Shown: positions 6,416-16,724 of the stretch, piece after piece
How the letters are laid out: the number at the start of each line of letters is the position of its first letter
Numbering within the stretch: position 1 is the first letter of the stretch
Assembly (NCBI GenBank): GCA_934617425.1
Contig: CAKTUD010000002.1
Location: 124,001 to 188,000, forward strand
Reading direction: 5' to 3'
Source of the DNA: an uncultured Eggerthellaceae bacterium
GTDB taxonomy: Bacteria > Actinomycetota > Coriobacteriia > Coriobacteriales > Eggerthellaceae
DNA: 64,000 bases
Notes under the pieces: generated by a model
Databases searched by the model: none
Told to the model about the DNA's origin: nothing
Seen by the model: only the letters and a program-made list of their open reading frames with translations
Translations under genes and position numbers: made by a program

Positions 6416-9400
6416 ATGGCAAACAACAGCACCGATTCCAAGTATCGCGTAAGCTACACGCGCCGCGGGATGAACGCCGTATTGGCGGCGACTCTTGCTG
6501 CGAGTATGGTCCCCTCGGCCGCGCTGGCCGAAAACGTTGCGGGGGGGGGCAGCCTCAGGGCGATAGCCAGGTAAGCGCTCAAGGGCAGCAAGCGGCGGCT
6601 GCGGCAACTGCGGCGACGCCTGCCTCTGAGGTAGATGTTCTTGCCGCCAACGAGAACCTCGATGCTCAAGCGACGGCCCAATCAAGCGCAGGCGCAACGG
6701 CATCCGATGCGTCTTCGAGCCTCGATTTCAAAAACCTTGCCGACGGTCAATACACCGTCAAGATGCGCATGATCAATGCGAGCAACCTCAACCAGAACTC
6801 GATGTCGAACAGCGCTGTGGCGGGGCTCGACTCCGACTACAATCACAGCATCACCGTCGATGTCGTTAACGGAAAGTACTATGCGACGCTTGAGTTCGTC
6901 GGCATGAGCATTCTTGGTAGCTACGGTTATCTTGGCTGGCTTAAGTACTACGCCGAAGGCTGGACATGGACCCAATATAGCCAGCCACAAGGCGATACCA
7001 TCGCGGCCACGGTTCTTTCCCGTCAGAAGAATGCCGACGGCAGCGATGTGTACGACAGCTACAACACGCCGGGCAACGATTATTATTTGCCGCAATTCCT
7101 TGATGAAACCGGTTTGTATCCTGCGAAAATGCAGCTCGAAATCGTCCCTCAAGCAATCAGCAATCTAAATCGCAACGATGGCGACGAGGAGAGCGGATAT
7201 TTACTATCGTATGTCCCCTTGCGCGTAGCCGTTCCCGTCATGGGCGGGATCGCTCTTTCTAGCGGCGAGCAGAATTGCTATATGCGTGTCGATTGGAACA
7301 CGCTTTCCGTCAACTATTTGACCACCGACAAGACCGCTTTGCAAACCGCTATCAACGATGCGAAGGCGCTTGAGAAGGGCTCCAAGAGCGACGACGCGTG
7401 GAACGCCCTGCGAAGCGCGATAACCGCGGCATCTGGGGTGGACAGCGACGACAAGGCCGATCAAGCAAGCATCGATGCGGCTGCAACGGCGCTCAATAGC
7501 GCGATCGATACCTTCAAAGCTTCGGCCGACCAGATGACAAGCGATCCTTTCGATGGCAAGCTCGACGAAGGACGTTTCTACATTGCGGGGCAAAAATTCG
7601 TTGACGCATCGGGCAATGCCATTGCAAGCAGCGATGCCGCGCTGAACCAATCGTCGCTCAATATCCGTCGCGTCGATGCCGCCGAGGGCCGCTACGAAGT
7701 GAAGCTGCAGACGCGTTATGCTCTCCCGGCTGGTCCTGTCGTAACGTCTGTGTCATACGAAGCTGCCGACGGCTCGGATTCTTCGGCTAAGGTTTCTCGC
7801 AAAGTGCGTGACGACGAAAACAACGTCGGCTATCACACCGTCGAATGGCGTATCTACGTTGACGATCTGAGCAAACAGCAAAAATTAACCGTTTCTTACA
7901 TGCAGGACGGCGCGGAGAAGACGCAGACGCTCTACATCGCTCCGCTGGCGGCGGATGCTAAAGCGGGAAGCATGATGGACGTTTTCTCGGGCACCGCGGA
8001 TTACTACGGTTCGAGCAATTTCCTTGATGCAACTGGTTTGTTTATCGTCATCGACGACGCCAAGGCCATCGAGCAGGGCAAGAAGTCTGACGAAGCCTAC
8101 CAGACGTTGCAGGATGCCATCACTGCTGCCGAAGAGGTTTACAACAACACTTCCAAACAGCAAGCTCAGTGCGATTCCGCCGTCGAGACTCTGAACGCCG
8201 CAGTTGAGGCATTCAACAGCTCTGCCGACCAGGTTCAAACCTACGGCATGGAAGCGGGCGTGTGGTACACCAATTCTACCGAGAAATGGAGTGGCACTAA
8301 GCAGGGTATCGGCGGTTATACCCCCTTCGATAATCAAAACGCGTTGTACAAGCTTAACGACGACGGCACCTTCACCGTGCGTGTGAAGACCTATGGCAAG
8401 TTGTTCAAGGTCGATCAGGTTGCCTATGGTGACGACAAGATTGACGCGACCAAGACTGGTCAATGGAACCAGGGCTTGGGCTACAAGGGTCCTGACACCA
8501 TGTGGGACTTCACTGTTTCCGATTTGTCGCAGGTGACCGCTTATGTAACGGGCGCATACCAAAACGGCACTTCGCTTTCGGCCGAGCCGTTTACGCTAGC
8601 CATCGATGGTTTGTCGCAGGGTGGCGATTACGGCTTTACGAAGGCGGCTTCGCAGCTTGACGATGGAGCGCTTTATCAAGCGTGGGCGTACGGGAAGGCG
8701 CTTGCGCGCGACGAATCGAAGCTCGATGCCTATCAGCAGCTGCAAAGCGCGCTTAGCGCTGCCGAGGGCATTCGTTCGGCGGTGAAGCAGGGCAAAGATA
8801 CCTACACGCAAGCTGATATCGATGCGGCGACCGCACGCGTGAACGAGGCTATCGCGGCATACGAAGCGCCCGTTGCCGACCCGACGTTCGGCTTGGAGGT
8901 GGGGGTCTTCTATAACCGCACGCGTCTGAACGATTCCGTGGCCGACGCGAATGGCACGAGCGTCAAAAGCGACGGCCCCATTTCTTTGGGCAAAACCACG
9001 TTTCGCTTGAATGACGACAAGACGTTTGAGGTGACGCTTGCCCTGCCCGAAGTTTCCGGCAATTCCGGCAGTACCGTGGAGTCGGTGGAGCTAAGCTCGA
9101 CCGATGATGCTTCCACCGCAAAGGCCGCAACGCAGATCGGCGGCGGTGCGGGCGTGGCGCAGTTCCGTGCGGATGTCGCCTCGCTCGAAAACGGTTTCTA
9201 TGCGTGGATAACCTATACTGACGCCGCCGGTGTAAAGCACGAGAATTCCAAGTTCCAGGTGAAGCTTGATTTTTCTGCCGAGGACGGTTACGGCTTCACG
9301 AAGCTTGCCAACCAGGACGACACGCGCAAAGACTTGTATGCGCAAATAGTTGCTGCTCAAAATGTCGAGCAGGGCAATAAGACCACTGCCGCTTGGAACA

Positions 9401-12400
9401 CTTTGCAAGAGGCGATACGCGCAGCGCAGGATGTCTACAAGCAAGATAACGCTGCCGAGGGTGTCTACACGAGCGCTGCCACAACGCTTGCAAGCGCAGT
9501 CGAAGAGTTCAACAAGTCGGCTGAGGGTCCCACGATCGAGAAAGATACGCGCTATGGCTTGGTAATCGGGTCGGTATACGAACTGTCATCGCCGTCGAGC
9601 AATCTTGTGGTTGTGGGTGCGGCTAAAAACAAGCTCAGTTCGGCGAACTTCCATTACATCGCACGCGCCGACGGCACCTATGACATCGATCTGTATGCCT
9701 GGTCTGCCGATATCGAATCGGTGAAATATTCCACCTCCAACAACCTTTCGGGCGCTTCCGCTGCGGTGAAGACAGGTGACCATAATTGGCGCATCAACGT
9801 GCCGAACATCGCCGGTGTGGCATATGCATGGATAACTTACACCGACGCCGATGGCGTGCTGCACGAAGACGAGCAAGTGACTATATCTCACAGCAACCTC
9901 GCCAACAAGTCGTTTAGGGATATGAACCAGCTTGACAAGGGCTTGCTGTATGCGGCCTATCACGCAGCCGATGATATCGAGTACGGAAGCAAGCCCGAGG
10001 GCATATGGGTGAGCTTCTGCGAGGCACGCGATGCGGCCAGCACGCTGCTGAGGAATTCCAGCGGCAAGGAGCAAAGCGACATCGATGCCGCGCGCGATGC
10101 CATGAACGAAGCTGCCGAAGCTTATCGCAATGCGGCTGACGACCCCAACGGCGGCAAATATGGCCTTGAAGCAGGTGCTTGGTACACCAACTGGAAGGCT
10201 CGCCTGACCGACGCCGATGGCAACAAGCTTTTGGCGGGCGATGAGCAGAACCCGTTTGTTTACGGCAGCGATTATTACGGCATCGAGGTCGATGGTTCGG
10301 CGTTCGTCATCCAGATGTGCGGCATCGATAAAGATGGCGAGAACAGCATAGCCTCTGTTAAATGGAGCCAAGCCGATGACGAATCCACGGCAAAGGACGC
10401 CACCAAGGTGAGCGGCCGCGTGGGTTCTTATAGCCCTGGTCCTGCCAATTGGCAGCTCGACGGGGTAGAGGACCTTACCAAACCCGTTTACCTGTGGGTA
10501 ACCTACACCGATCAGCAGGGCGTGGTGCATGAGAATGCCAAGTTCGTCAAGAGCCTGTACGGTTTGGGAGCTTCGGCTACGCATGCGTTTGTAAAAACCT
10601 CGCGCTCGGTTGATTCCAGTGCTCTTTATAAGGCGCTCAAGCAGGCAGAGGCAATTGAGAAGGATGCTACCAAGAGCGATCTCGCCTGGGTGACGTTCGA
10701 CCTTATCCGCGAGACCAATTACGTGTACTACGCGAATAAGGCAGACGGCGACACGCAGGAGAACATCGACGTCGCCACGCAGCAGGTGCTCGACGCCATC
10801 GAGGCGTACAAGAACTCCGAGAGCAATGACGCGCTTGATTTCGCGAATTTGTCTGACGGTACTTACACGGTGAATGTCGAGATGCGCAAGGTTGATAATC
10901 GCGATTCGCTTTCGATGTCCAACGAGGCCATCAATCACGAGGTTGAGCTGACGGTCGAGAACGGCGAGTATTATCTGACCTTTGACTTCCAGGGTTTGAA
11001 ATATCTTGACAAGGATGGCTATCTGGGAAATCTTAAGTACTACGACGAAGGTTATACCTACGGCAAGTACGGCTCTCCCGAGGGCGATTTGGTCGATGCT
11101 ACGGTTATCACAACGCAGAAGGACGCTGAAGGCAACGACGTTTACGATGGGTTCAATACTCCTGGCTCGGCGGACAAGAACTTCGAAGGGCTCTATCCCG
11201 ACAAAGTGCGCATAAAGTATGTGCCGACAGCGCGCAACGATGCCGATGGCTATATCCCGTTGCAGGTGTTCGTGCCGGTTATGGAATCGATTCAGGAAGG
11301 CAACGGCACTCAGGACGTGCTTGCCAAGGTGGACAAATCTTCCGTCAAAAAGGTTGCCGACCAAGGCGACAGCGTGAACAAAAATGACCTTCAGGCTAAG
11401 GTAACCGCAGCTAATTCTGCTCTTGCAGGCAGCAAGAAAAACGTTGATGCGAACGAAGCGCTGAAAACGGCGATGGACGAGGCTGCCAAGGTGCTCGACA
11501 AGGCTGATGCTACTCAGGAAGAAGTCGATGCAGCGGCGGATGCTCTGCAGAAAGCAATCGATAAGTTCAACAGCCAGCCCGATGCGATCGTTGTCAACAA
11601 GAGCGAGCTTGCCAATGCGATTAAGGCTGCAGAGGGTGTTACTCGGGACAACAAGACCGATTCCGCTTGGGATGCGCTGCAAGATGCAATCAGCAAGGCT
11701 AAGCGTGTGAACAGCGATGCCAATGCGACGCAGGCGGACGTGAATGCGGCAACCAGTGCGCTTAACGAGGCTGTGAAGACTTTCAAGGCCTCGGCTGATA
11801 AGGCGGACGAGACGCTCGACTTCTCCAATCTGCCAGCTGGTACTTACAGCATCAACATCGATATGTACAAGATGAACCGCAAGGATAAATCGATGTCCGA
11901 TGCGGCCATCAACCACAAGGCAAAACTCACCGTTGATGCCAACGGTGACTATTGGATTACCTTTGATTTCGCAAGCGTGAAATCGGGCACCACCAACGGC
12001 TATCTGGGGAGCCTTTCGTACTACGACGAGGGTTATACCTACAGCGGGGCTACGGTAAACGGAACGGTTGTCGCCGGCACGGTTGTCGACTATCAGACCG
12101 GGGTCGATGGCAAGCAATATCCCAACCGCGTAACGGTGAAGTTCGTGAAGACGGCACGCAACGACGCCGATCATTTCATCCCGCTGCAGGTGTTCGTGCC
12201 GGTGATGGAAGAGATTGCGGCCGATTGCGGCAAGCAGGATGTCCTTGTCAAGTACGACCCGTCGTCGATCCAAAAGCTTGATGGCGAGATTCCCGACCAA
12301 ACGATCCCAGGTGTGAACGGGGATGGCAACAATGGCGCGGATAACGGCAATGGTGGCAACAACGGTGGCGCCACGATAACCGCGCCGAGCAAGGTGACTG

Positions 12401-12591
12401 CTTCTAAATCGGGCGTCACAGCTGCAACTGCCAACGGCGTGACGGCGGCGAAGAGCGCGAGCCTTGCGGCTAAGACGGGCGATAGCGCTAAGCAGATTGT
12501 CACGCTTGCCCTTGCGGGCTTTGGCGGTTTGGCTGCGGCGGCTTACGCAGCGATGCGCCGCAGGTTCGGCAAGCAAGAAGGCGAGGAGTAA
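6416..12591 (+). CDS. Giant NEAT/FIVAR cell-surface haem-capture protein, frame broken at a G9 tract
   Basis: The ATG at 6416 has a strong GAGGAAGGGA Shine-Dalgarno. It opens a signal peptide (TRRGMNAVLAATLAASMVPSAALA), but this frame ends at TAG/TAA-side codons near 6574 because of a G9 run at 6541-6549. The body is open in another frame from 6550 to 12591. One extra G would join them into about 2058 residues. Domains by base: NEAT1 6718-7310; FIVAR-like three-helix modules near 7321-7537, 8041-8230, 8680-8880, 9331-9525, 9940-10140, 10630-10830, 11380-11570 and 11590-11795; five related beta-rich modules between them; NEAT2 10838-11350; NEAT3 11811-12290. NEAT1 keeps a YxxxY pair (YLLSY, 7198-7212), the usual haem-iron ligand motif; NEAT2 and NEAT3 lack it. 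The C-terminus has AAKTGD, a membrane helix and a basic tail, like a degenerate sortase signal. First gene of the haem operon. Confidence 0.85.
6541..6549 (+). repeat. G9 homopolymer (candidate phase-variation tract)
   Basis: Nine consecutive G follow the signal peptide codons. With nine G, translation continues as VAGGGSLRAIAR and stops. With ten (or seven) it continues as VAGGGQPQGDSQ into the NEAT body without a stop. A collapsed or miscalled homopolymer would give the same appearance. Confidence 0.8.
7321..11795 (+). repeat. Tandem FIVAR-like modules alternating with beta-rich modules
   Basis: Eight modules share the pattern A-x-x-(I/V)-E-x-G-x-K-(S/T)-x-x-A-W-x-x-L-x-x-A-I-x-x-A, then an Asp-Ile-Asp-Ala-Ala segment and an F-x-x-S-A-D end. 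Five beta-rich modules between them share G-(L/M)-E-(A/V)-G-x-(F/W)-Y at the start. Several of these also have a W-(I/V)-T-Y-T-D-x-x-G-V-x-H-E strand near the end. I cannot assign the beta module to a named family. Confidence 0.7.
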
Positions 12592-12594
12592 CCG

Positions 12595-13905
12595 ATGCAA
12601 ACGCGCAACGGCGCGACGCTTTCGCGCGCGAATGTCATTGCGGTGTGTGTGGCAATCGCGACGGCGCTGATCATCTCGATCGGCGCCGTCATAGCCCAGC
12701 CAGGACAGGCATTTGCTTCCACTGGCTATACGGCAACCGCCACGCCGTATTATCGCAACCCTGCAACGGGCGTCATCGAAGATTCCGGTGGTGAGAATTC
12801 CGAGGTTTTGGGTCAATCGATGACCGAGGGCTGCGTGTCCCCGGTGGCGTTTCTCGAGATCGATGATGCGGGCAACCGTTATGTCACGTTGCGTTTGGGC
12901 CTTATGGACAACATCAACAACGTGAACATTTTGGCTGATGACGATTGGACGAATTCGTATTATCAATGTGCGCCGCAGACCATAGCGGTTGATGACGCGA
13001 CTACCGATTTCCGCATGCTGGTCGGCAGCGAAGGCGCGATTTTCCGCATCAATATGTATGTGGTTCCCATGGGGCGCGAGGTCATCTTCTACGTGGCTCT
13101 TTCGGGTTTTAGCGAAGGTAATCCTTACGGCTTCTACATGGAAGACTCCTCCACGAGCACGGCTGATGGCGGGCAGGTTGTTTCCGGTAGCGCTGCCGCC
13201 GCACCGAGCGCTGCAAGCACAGGCGCCGCCGCAACCACCGGCTCAACCGCAAGCGCATCTTCTGCGACGGCGCCAAGCGCCGCATCGAGCGCGGCGCAGC
13301 AGCTTAAGGCCAAGATTTCCGAAGCCGAGACCCAGCTTGAGAACAGCGCGAAAACCGACGAGCAGAACGGTGCTTTGCAATCGGCGCTCGACGAGGCAAA
13401 GGCCGTGCAGCAGAAAAACGATGCGACCGACGACGAACTTAAGGCCGCGGCCGACAAGCTTGGCGATGCTTTGACCACGTTCAAGAATGCGCTTTCGGAG
13501 AACTCGACGGCGGGTGTCGCCGAAGGTATCGAAGAATATGATGCCTCGGGCAACAGGGTTTCCGAAGAAACGGCTGCTGACGGTACGGTGAATATCCCTG
13601 TGTCCACTTTGGTCGTGGGTGGCGTTTTGCTGCTGGTGATTGTCGGCGGCGTGGTGTGGTTCTTTGCATATTATCGACCGCGGCATACGGGCGGCGTGCA
13701 AAACGCCGCGGTTGCTGCGGCTATGCCTGCAGATGGGGCGTTCCATCCGTACAAGGCGGGCCCTGCGGTGTTGTCGGACAGTGCTTCTCCCGGTGCGTTC
13801 GATAACCCGACGGAGCCCATCGACGGATACCGCGGTACTTCTGCGATGACGGATGCTGTCTGCGCGTTGCCTGATCAAAGGCAAGGTGGCAACGGTGTTT
13901 GCTAG
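12595..13905 (+). CDS. Shp-like surface haem-binding protein with FIVAR module
   Basis: This protein (436 residues) has a signal peptide (to about 42) and a domain strongly reminiscent of streptococcal Shp. The segments YYRNPATGVIEDSGGENS and GQSMTEG (Met76), and later VVPMGREVIFY (Met159), are the key matches. From memory, Shp binds haem through two methionines in these two segments, so both ligands seem kept. A Ser/Ala linker (190-235), a FIVAR-like helical module (235-303), a membrane helix (about 336-360) and a cytoplasmic tail follow. ATG is 3 bases after the NEAT gene stop. It probably relays haem from the NEAT protein to the next gene's lipoprotein. Confidence 0.85.
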   Translation: MQTRNGATLSRANVIAVCVAIATALIISIGAVIAQPGQAFASTGYTATATPYYRNPATGVIEDSGGENSEVLGQSMTEGCVSPVAFLEIDDAGNRYVTLRLGLMDNINNVNILADDDWTNSYYQCAPQTIAVDDATTDFRMLVGSEGAIFRINMYVVPMGREVIFYVALSGFSEGNPYGFYMEDSSTSTADGGQVVSGSAAAAPSAASTGAAATTGSTASASSATAPSAASSAAQQLKAKISEAETQLENSAKTDEQNGALQSALDEAKAVQQKNDATDDELKAAADKLGDALTTFKNALSENSTAGVAEGIEEYDASGNRVSEETAADGTVNIPVSTLVVGGVLLLVIVGGVVWFFAYYRPRHTGGVQNAAVAAAMPADGAFHPYKAGPAVLSDSASPGAFDNPTEPIDGYRGTSAMTDAVCALPDQRQGGNGVC

Positions 13906-14824
13906 CAACGGCTTTGCAGGTCGGTGCATTTCGAGGAGAAATGCACTGACTGTTGCGGGTTTTGGACTTGTGGGAGCCGCTTTGGGGCTGGGAAGTTTGA
14001 CTGGCTGCGTGAACCAACATCCCGATCGCGATGGGCAGGGCAACGAGCAGCGCTTGGTGGCAACTTCGCCGGCTTCGGCCGACATAACCGATAGATTGAA
14101 TCTTGATTTGGTGGGCGTTTGCTCGAGCACGGTGAGCACTATCCCCGATCGCTATGCCGATGCCAAGCAGGTGGGTACGGCTATGTCGCCCGATCTCGAG
14201 ATATTGAAGTCCCTCGACCCCACTTATGTCATTTCGCCAAGCTCGCTTCAAAGCGATTTGCAGCCGAAATACGCAGGTGCTGGGCTTGCGTGCATATTTC
14301 TCAACTTGCGAAGCGTTGACGGTATGTACAAATCGATCGACGGCTTGGGCAAGAAGTTTGACCGCGAGAGCGAAGCTGCAGCGTTGGTTTCGGAATACAA
14401 CCAGTTCATGGATGACTATCGCCAGAAAAACGCCGGAAAGGAAAGCTCGCGCTGCCTGGTTCTTATGGGTTTACCGGGGAGTTACATCGTGGCAACTGAC
14501 AACAGCTACGTGGGAAGCCTCATGGCTCTTGCCGGGGGCACAAATGTATACCAGGACACTGACATGGAATTTCTCAATGCGAACACCGAGGATATGAAGC
14601 AAAAGGAGCCTGACATCATTTTGCGTTGTGCGCATGCCTTGCCAGAACAGGTGGTCGAGATGTTCAATGAGGAGTTTTCCACCAATGATATATGGCGTCA
14701 CTTCAAAGCGGTTGAGCAGGGACGCGTGTATGATTTGCCCTATGACCAGTTTGGCATGAGCGCCAAGTTCAACTATCCCGACGCTTTAGAGACGTTGCAG
14801 CCGCTGCTGTACGGGAAAGCGTAG
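13895..14824 (+). CDS. IsdE/HtsA-like haem-binding lipoprotein of an ABC importer
   Basis: This 309-residue substrate-binding lipoprotein has an N-terminal SRRNALTVAGFG segment (Tat-like twin arginine) and the lipobox LTGC (Cys38). The segment RLVATSPASADITDRLNLDLVG and the following VGTAMSPDLE closely resemble IsdE. Met97 (AMSP) and His247 (RCAHALPE) fall where IsdE/HtsA carry their Met and His haem ligands. The GTG at 13895 is preferred because of the AAGGTGG ahead of it. An ATG at 13853 or a GTG at 13886 in the same frame are alternatives. It overlaps the end of the shp-like gene, implying translational coupling. Confidence 0.87.
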   Translation: MFASNGFAGRCISRRNALTVAGFGLVGAALGLGSLTGCVNQHPDRDGQGNEQRLVATSPASADITDRLNLDLVGVCSSTVSTIPDRYADAKQVGTAMSPDLEILKSLDPTYVISPSSLQSDLQPKYAGAGLACIFLNLRSVDGMYKSIDGLGKKFDRESEAAALVSEYNQFMDDYRQKNAGKESSRCLVLMGLPGSYIVATDNSYVGSLMALAGGTNVYQDTDMEFLNANTEDMKQKEPDIILRCAHALPEQVVEMFNEEFSTNDIWRHFKAVEQGRVYDLPYDQFGMSAKFNYPDALETLQPLLYGKA

Positions 14825-14829
14825 GGGAT

Positions 14830-15822
14830 ATGATTGGTCTACGAAGGAAAATCATTTCATTTGCTGCGGTGGCGGTAGCGCTTGTCGTGTTGTTTTTGTT
14901 TGCGGTGAACACGGGCAGCTTGCAGGTTTCGCCCGGCCAGCTTTTCGGCGGGCTGTTCATCGAGTACGATCCCGATGTGGCGACGGTTTACGATTTGCGT
15001 TTCCCGCGCATCTTCATCGCCATGGTGGGCGGTGCGGCTACGGCGGTTTCGGGTGTTCTCTTGCAGGCGGTTATTCGCAATCCTCTGGCCGATCCGGGCA
15101 TTATTGGCATCAACGCCGGTGCTTCTTTTGCAGCTATTTTGATCACGACATTTGTGCCCACGCTGTTCTTTTTCACGCCACTTTTTGCCTTTTTGGGCGG
15201 TTTGGTGGCATTTGGCTTGGTGTATGCGCTTTCGTGGAAAGGCGGCCTTTCTCCGTTGCGCATTATCCTGGTGGGTGCGGCGGTAAGCGCTATGTTCACG
15301 GGTATTTCTTCCGCGCTCGACAGCGGTACGGGGTCGAGCATGTCGAGCGTCACGAGCATCGTCAACGCTAACATCACTATGAAAACTTGGAGCGATTTCT
15401 GGACTCTTTTGGGTTATGCGGTTGTTGGCTTGGCGCTTGCCGTTTGCGTATGGCGGCGCTGCGATTTGTTGGCGCTTTCCGACAAAACGGCGCGCTCTAT
15501 CGGCGTAAATGTTGACCGCACGCGTATCTTCGTGTCGTGCATCGCCGTTTTGCTTGCTTCTATCAGCACGGCGATTATCGGGCCTATCAGCTTTTTGGGT
15601 CTGATCGTGCCGCATATCGCGCGTCTTTTGGTGGGCTCGGGGCACAAGTGGCTCATTCCATTTTCCATAGTGCTGGGGGCCTTCTGCCTGCTTTTGGCTG
15701 ACACCATTGGGCGAACCATCGCAGCGCCTTATGAGATTAGCGCGGCCGTCATTATGTCGGTCATTGGCGGGCCTGCATTTATCTTGCTGTTGAAGAGGGC
15801 GGGTGCCGGTTATGGCGAATAG
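14830..15822 (+). CDS. Haem ABC importer permease, FecCD family
   Basis: This protein (330 residues) has about nine or ten membrane helices. The family segments LRFPRIFIAMVGGAATAVSGVLLQAVIRNPLADPGIIGINAGA and ISFLGLIVPHIARLL (the ATPase-contact region) are present. It starts 5 bases after the binding-protein stop and overlaps the ATPase gene. Members of this family import Fe-siderophores, cobalamin or haem; haem is inferred from the upstream Shp-like and IsdE-like proteins. Confidence 0.93.
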   Translation: MIGLRRKIISFAAVAVALVVLFLFAVNTGSLQVSPGQLFGGLFIEYDPDVATVYDLRFPRIFIAMVGGAATAVSGVLLQAVIRNPLADPGIIGINAGASFAAILITTFVPTLFFFTPLFAFLGGLVAFGLVYALSWKGGLSPLRIILVGAAVSAMFTGISSALDSGTGSSMSSVTSIVNANITMKTWSDFWTLLGYAVVGLALAVCVWRRCDLLALSDKTARSIGVNVDRTRIFVSCIAVLLASISTAIIGPISFLGLIVPHIARLLVGSGHKWLIPFSIVLGAFCLLLADTIGRTIAAPYEISAAVIMSVIGGPAFILLLKRAGAGYGE

Positions 15823-16588
15823 TTTGTTTACGGTTCGGGGGCTGCATTTCGCCTACGGTGATCACGTTATTTTCGACGGGTTGGACCTTGTTTTGCATGA
15901 AGGCGTGGTTACTACGCTTATCGGTGCAAACGGCAGCGGCAAGACCACCTTGTTTAATTTACTGACTAAGCAGTTGCGTCCTCAGGCGGGCGATGTTTAT
16001 CTGCGTCGCGGGAACATCGCTTATATCGGGCTGCGCGATTTCGCGCGCTTGGTGTCCATCGTTCATCAGCGCAATACGGTGCCGACGGATCTTTCGGTTG
16101 CCAAGTTGGTGGGTTACGGGCGCGAACCTTATCACGGGTTGGGTCAAGTTGCCGCCACCGAGGAAGACGATGCTATGGTGGCATGGGCGCTCGATGTTTG
16201 CGGCTTGAGAGATTTTGCCGATAAACCGGTGTCTTCGCTCTCGGGCGGGCAAAGTCAGCGCGCATGGATTGCCATGGCGCTTGCGCAAGGTGCGCGCGTG
16301 CTGCTGCTTGATGAGCCGACGACGTATCTTGACGTGCGTTACCAGCTGGATATCTTACGGTTGGTCAGGCGCTTGAATCGTGAGTTCGGGCTAACCGTGG
16401 TGATGGTTCTGCACGATATCAACCAATCGCTTTACTACAGCGACGAGGTTGTGGCTCTAGCTGATGGACGCATAGTCGCCCAGGGAGCTCCCGAGCAGGT
16501 TGTCACTCCCGCGATCGTGCGAACCGTGTACGGTATCGATCTCGACATCGCAGAGATAAACGCCAAGCCTTTCGTCCTCTGTGTCTAG
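15812..16588 (+). CDS. Haem ABC importer ATPase
   Basis: This 258-residue ATPase carries Walker A GANGSGKTT (38-46), signature LSGGQSQRAWIAMALA, Walker B VLLLDEPTTYLD and the H-loop MVLHDINQ. It is of the FecE/BtuD type and pairs with the preceding permease. The two genes overlap by 11 bases. ATG at 15812 is preferred over a GTG at 15803. A tandem copy of the stop-abutting repeat starts at the base after its TAG. Confidence 0.93.
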   Translation: MANSLFTVRGLHFAYGDHVIFDGLDLVLHEGVVTTLIGANGSGKTTLFNLLTKQLRPQAGDVYLRRGNIAYIGLRDFARLVSIVHQRNTVPTDLSVAKLVGYGREPYHGLGQVAATEEDDAMVAWALDVCGLRDFADKPVSSLSGGQSQRAWIAMALAQGARVLLLDEPTTYLDVRYQLDILRLVRRLNREFGLTVVMVLHDINQSLYYSDEVVALADGRIVAQGAPEQVVTPAIVRTVYGIDLDIAEINAKPFVLCV

Positions 16589-16662
16589 GGTGACACGTTC
16601 CAGCGACCGTCTCTGGCACTTTTGGTGGTGACGCGTTCCAATGGTCGCCTCTGACACTTTTG
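16589..16662 (+). repeat. Stop-codon-abutting repeat, two tandem units
   Basis: Unit 1 (16589-16625) begins at the base after the ATPase TAG and carries the clearest core, CCAGCGACCGTCTCTGG, which is palindromic except at the centre and one symmetric pair. Unit 2 (16626-16662) is more diverged. Organisation matches the pair at 4064-4133. Confidence 0.8.
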
Positions 16663-16724
16663 ACGCATGTTTGGCAGATGGATGCGACGAAATTCGTTGA
16701 TGACATTATAGGAAAGTAGATGAA

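Noticed and set aside
9586..12966. Very long open frame (about 1126 codons) on the minus strand across the NEAT and Shp genes
   Set aside because: It is antisense to genes with clear NEAT, FIVAR and Shp domains, has no Shine-Dalgarno and gives a low-complexity Arg/His-rich product. The strong codon bias of the sense genes explains it.
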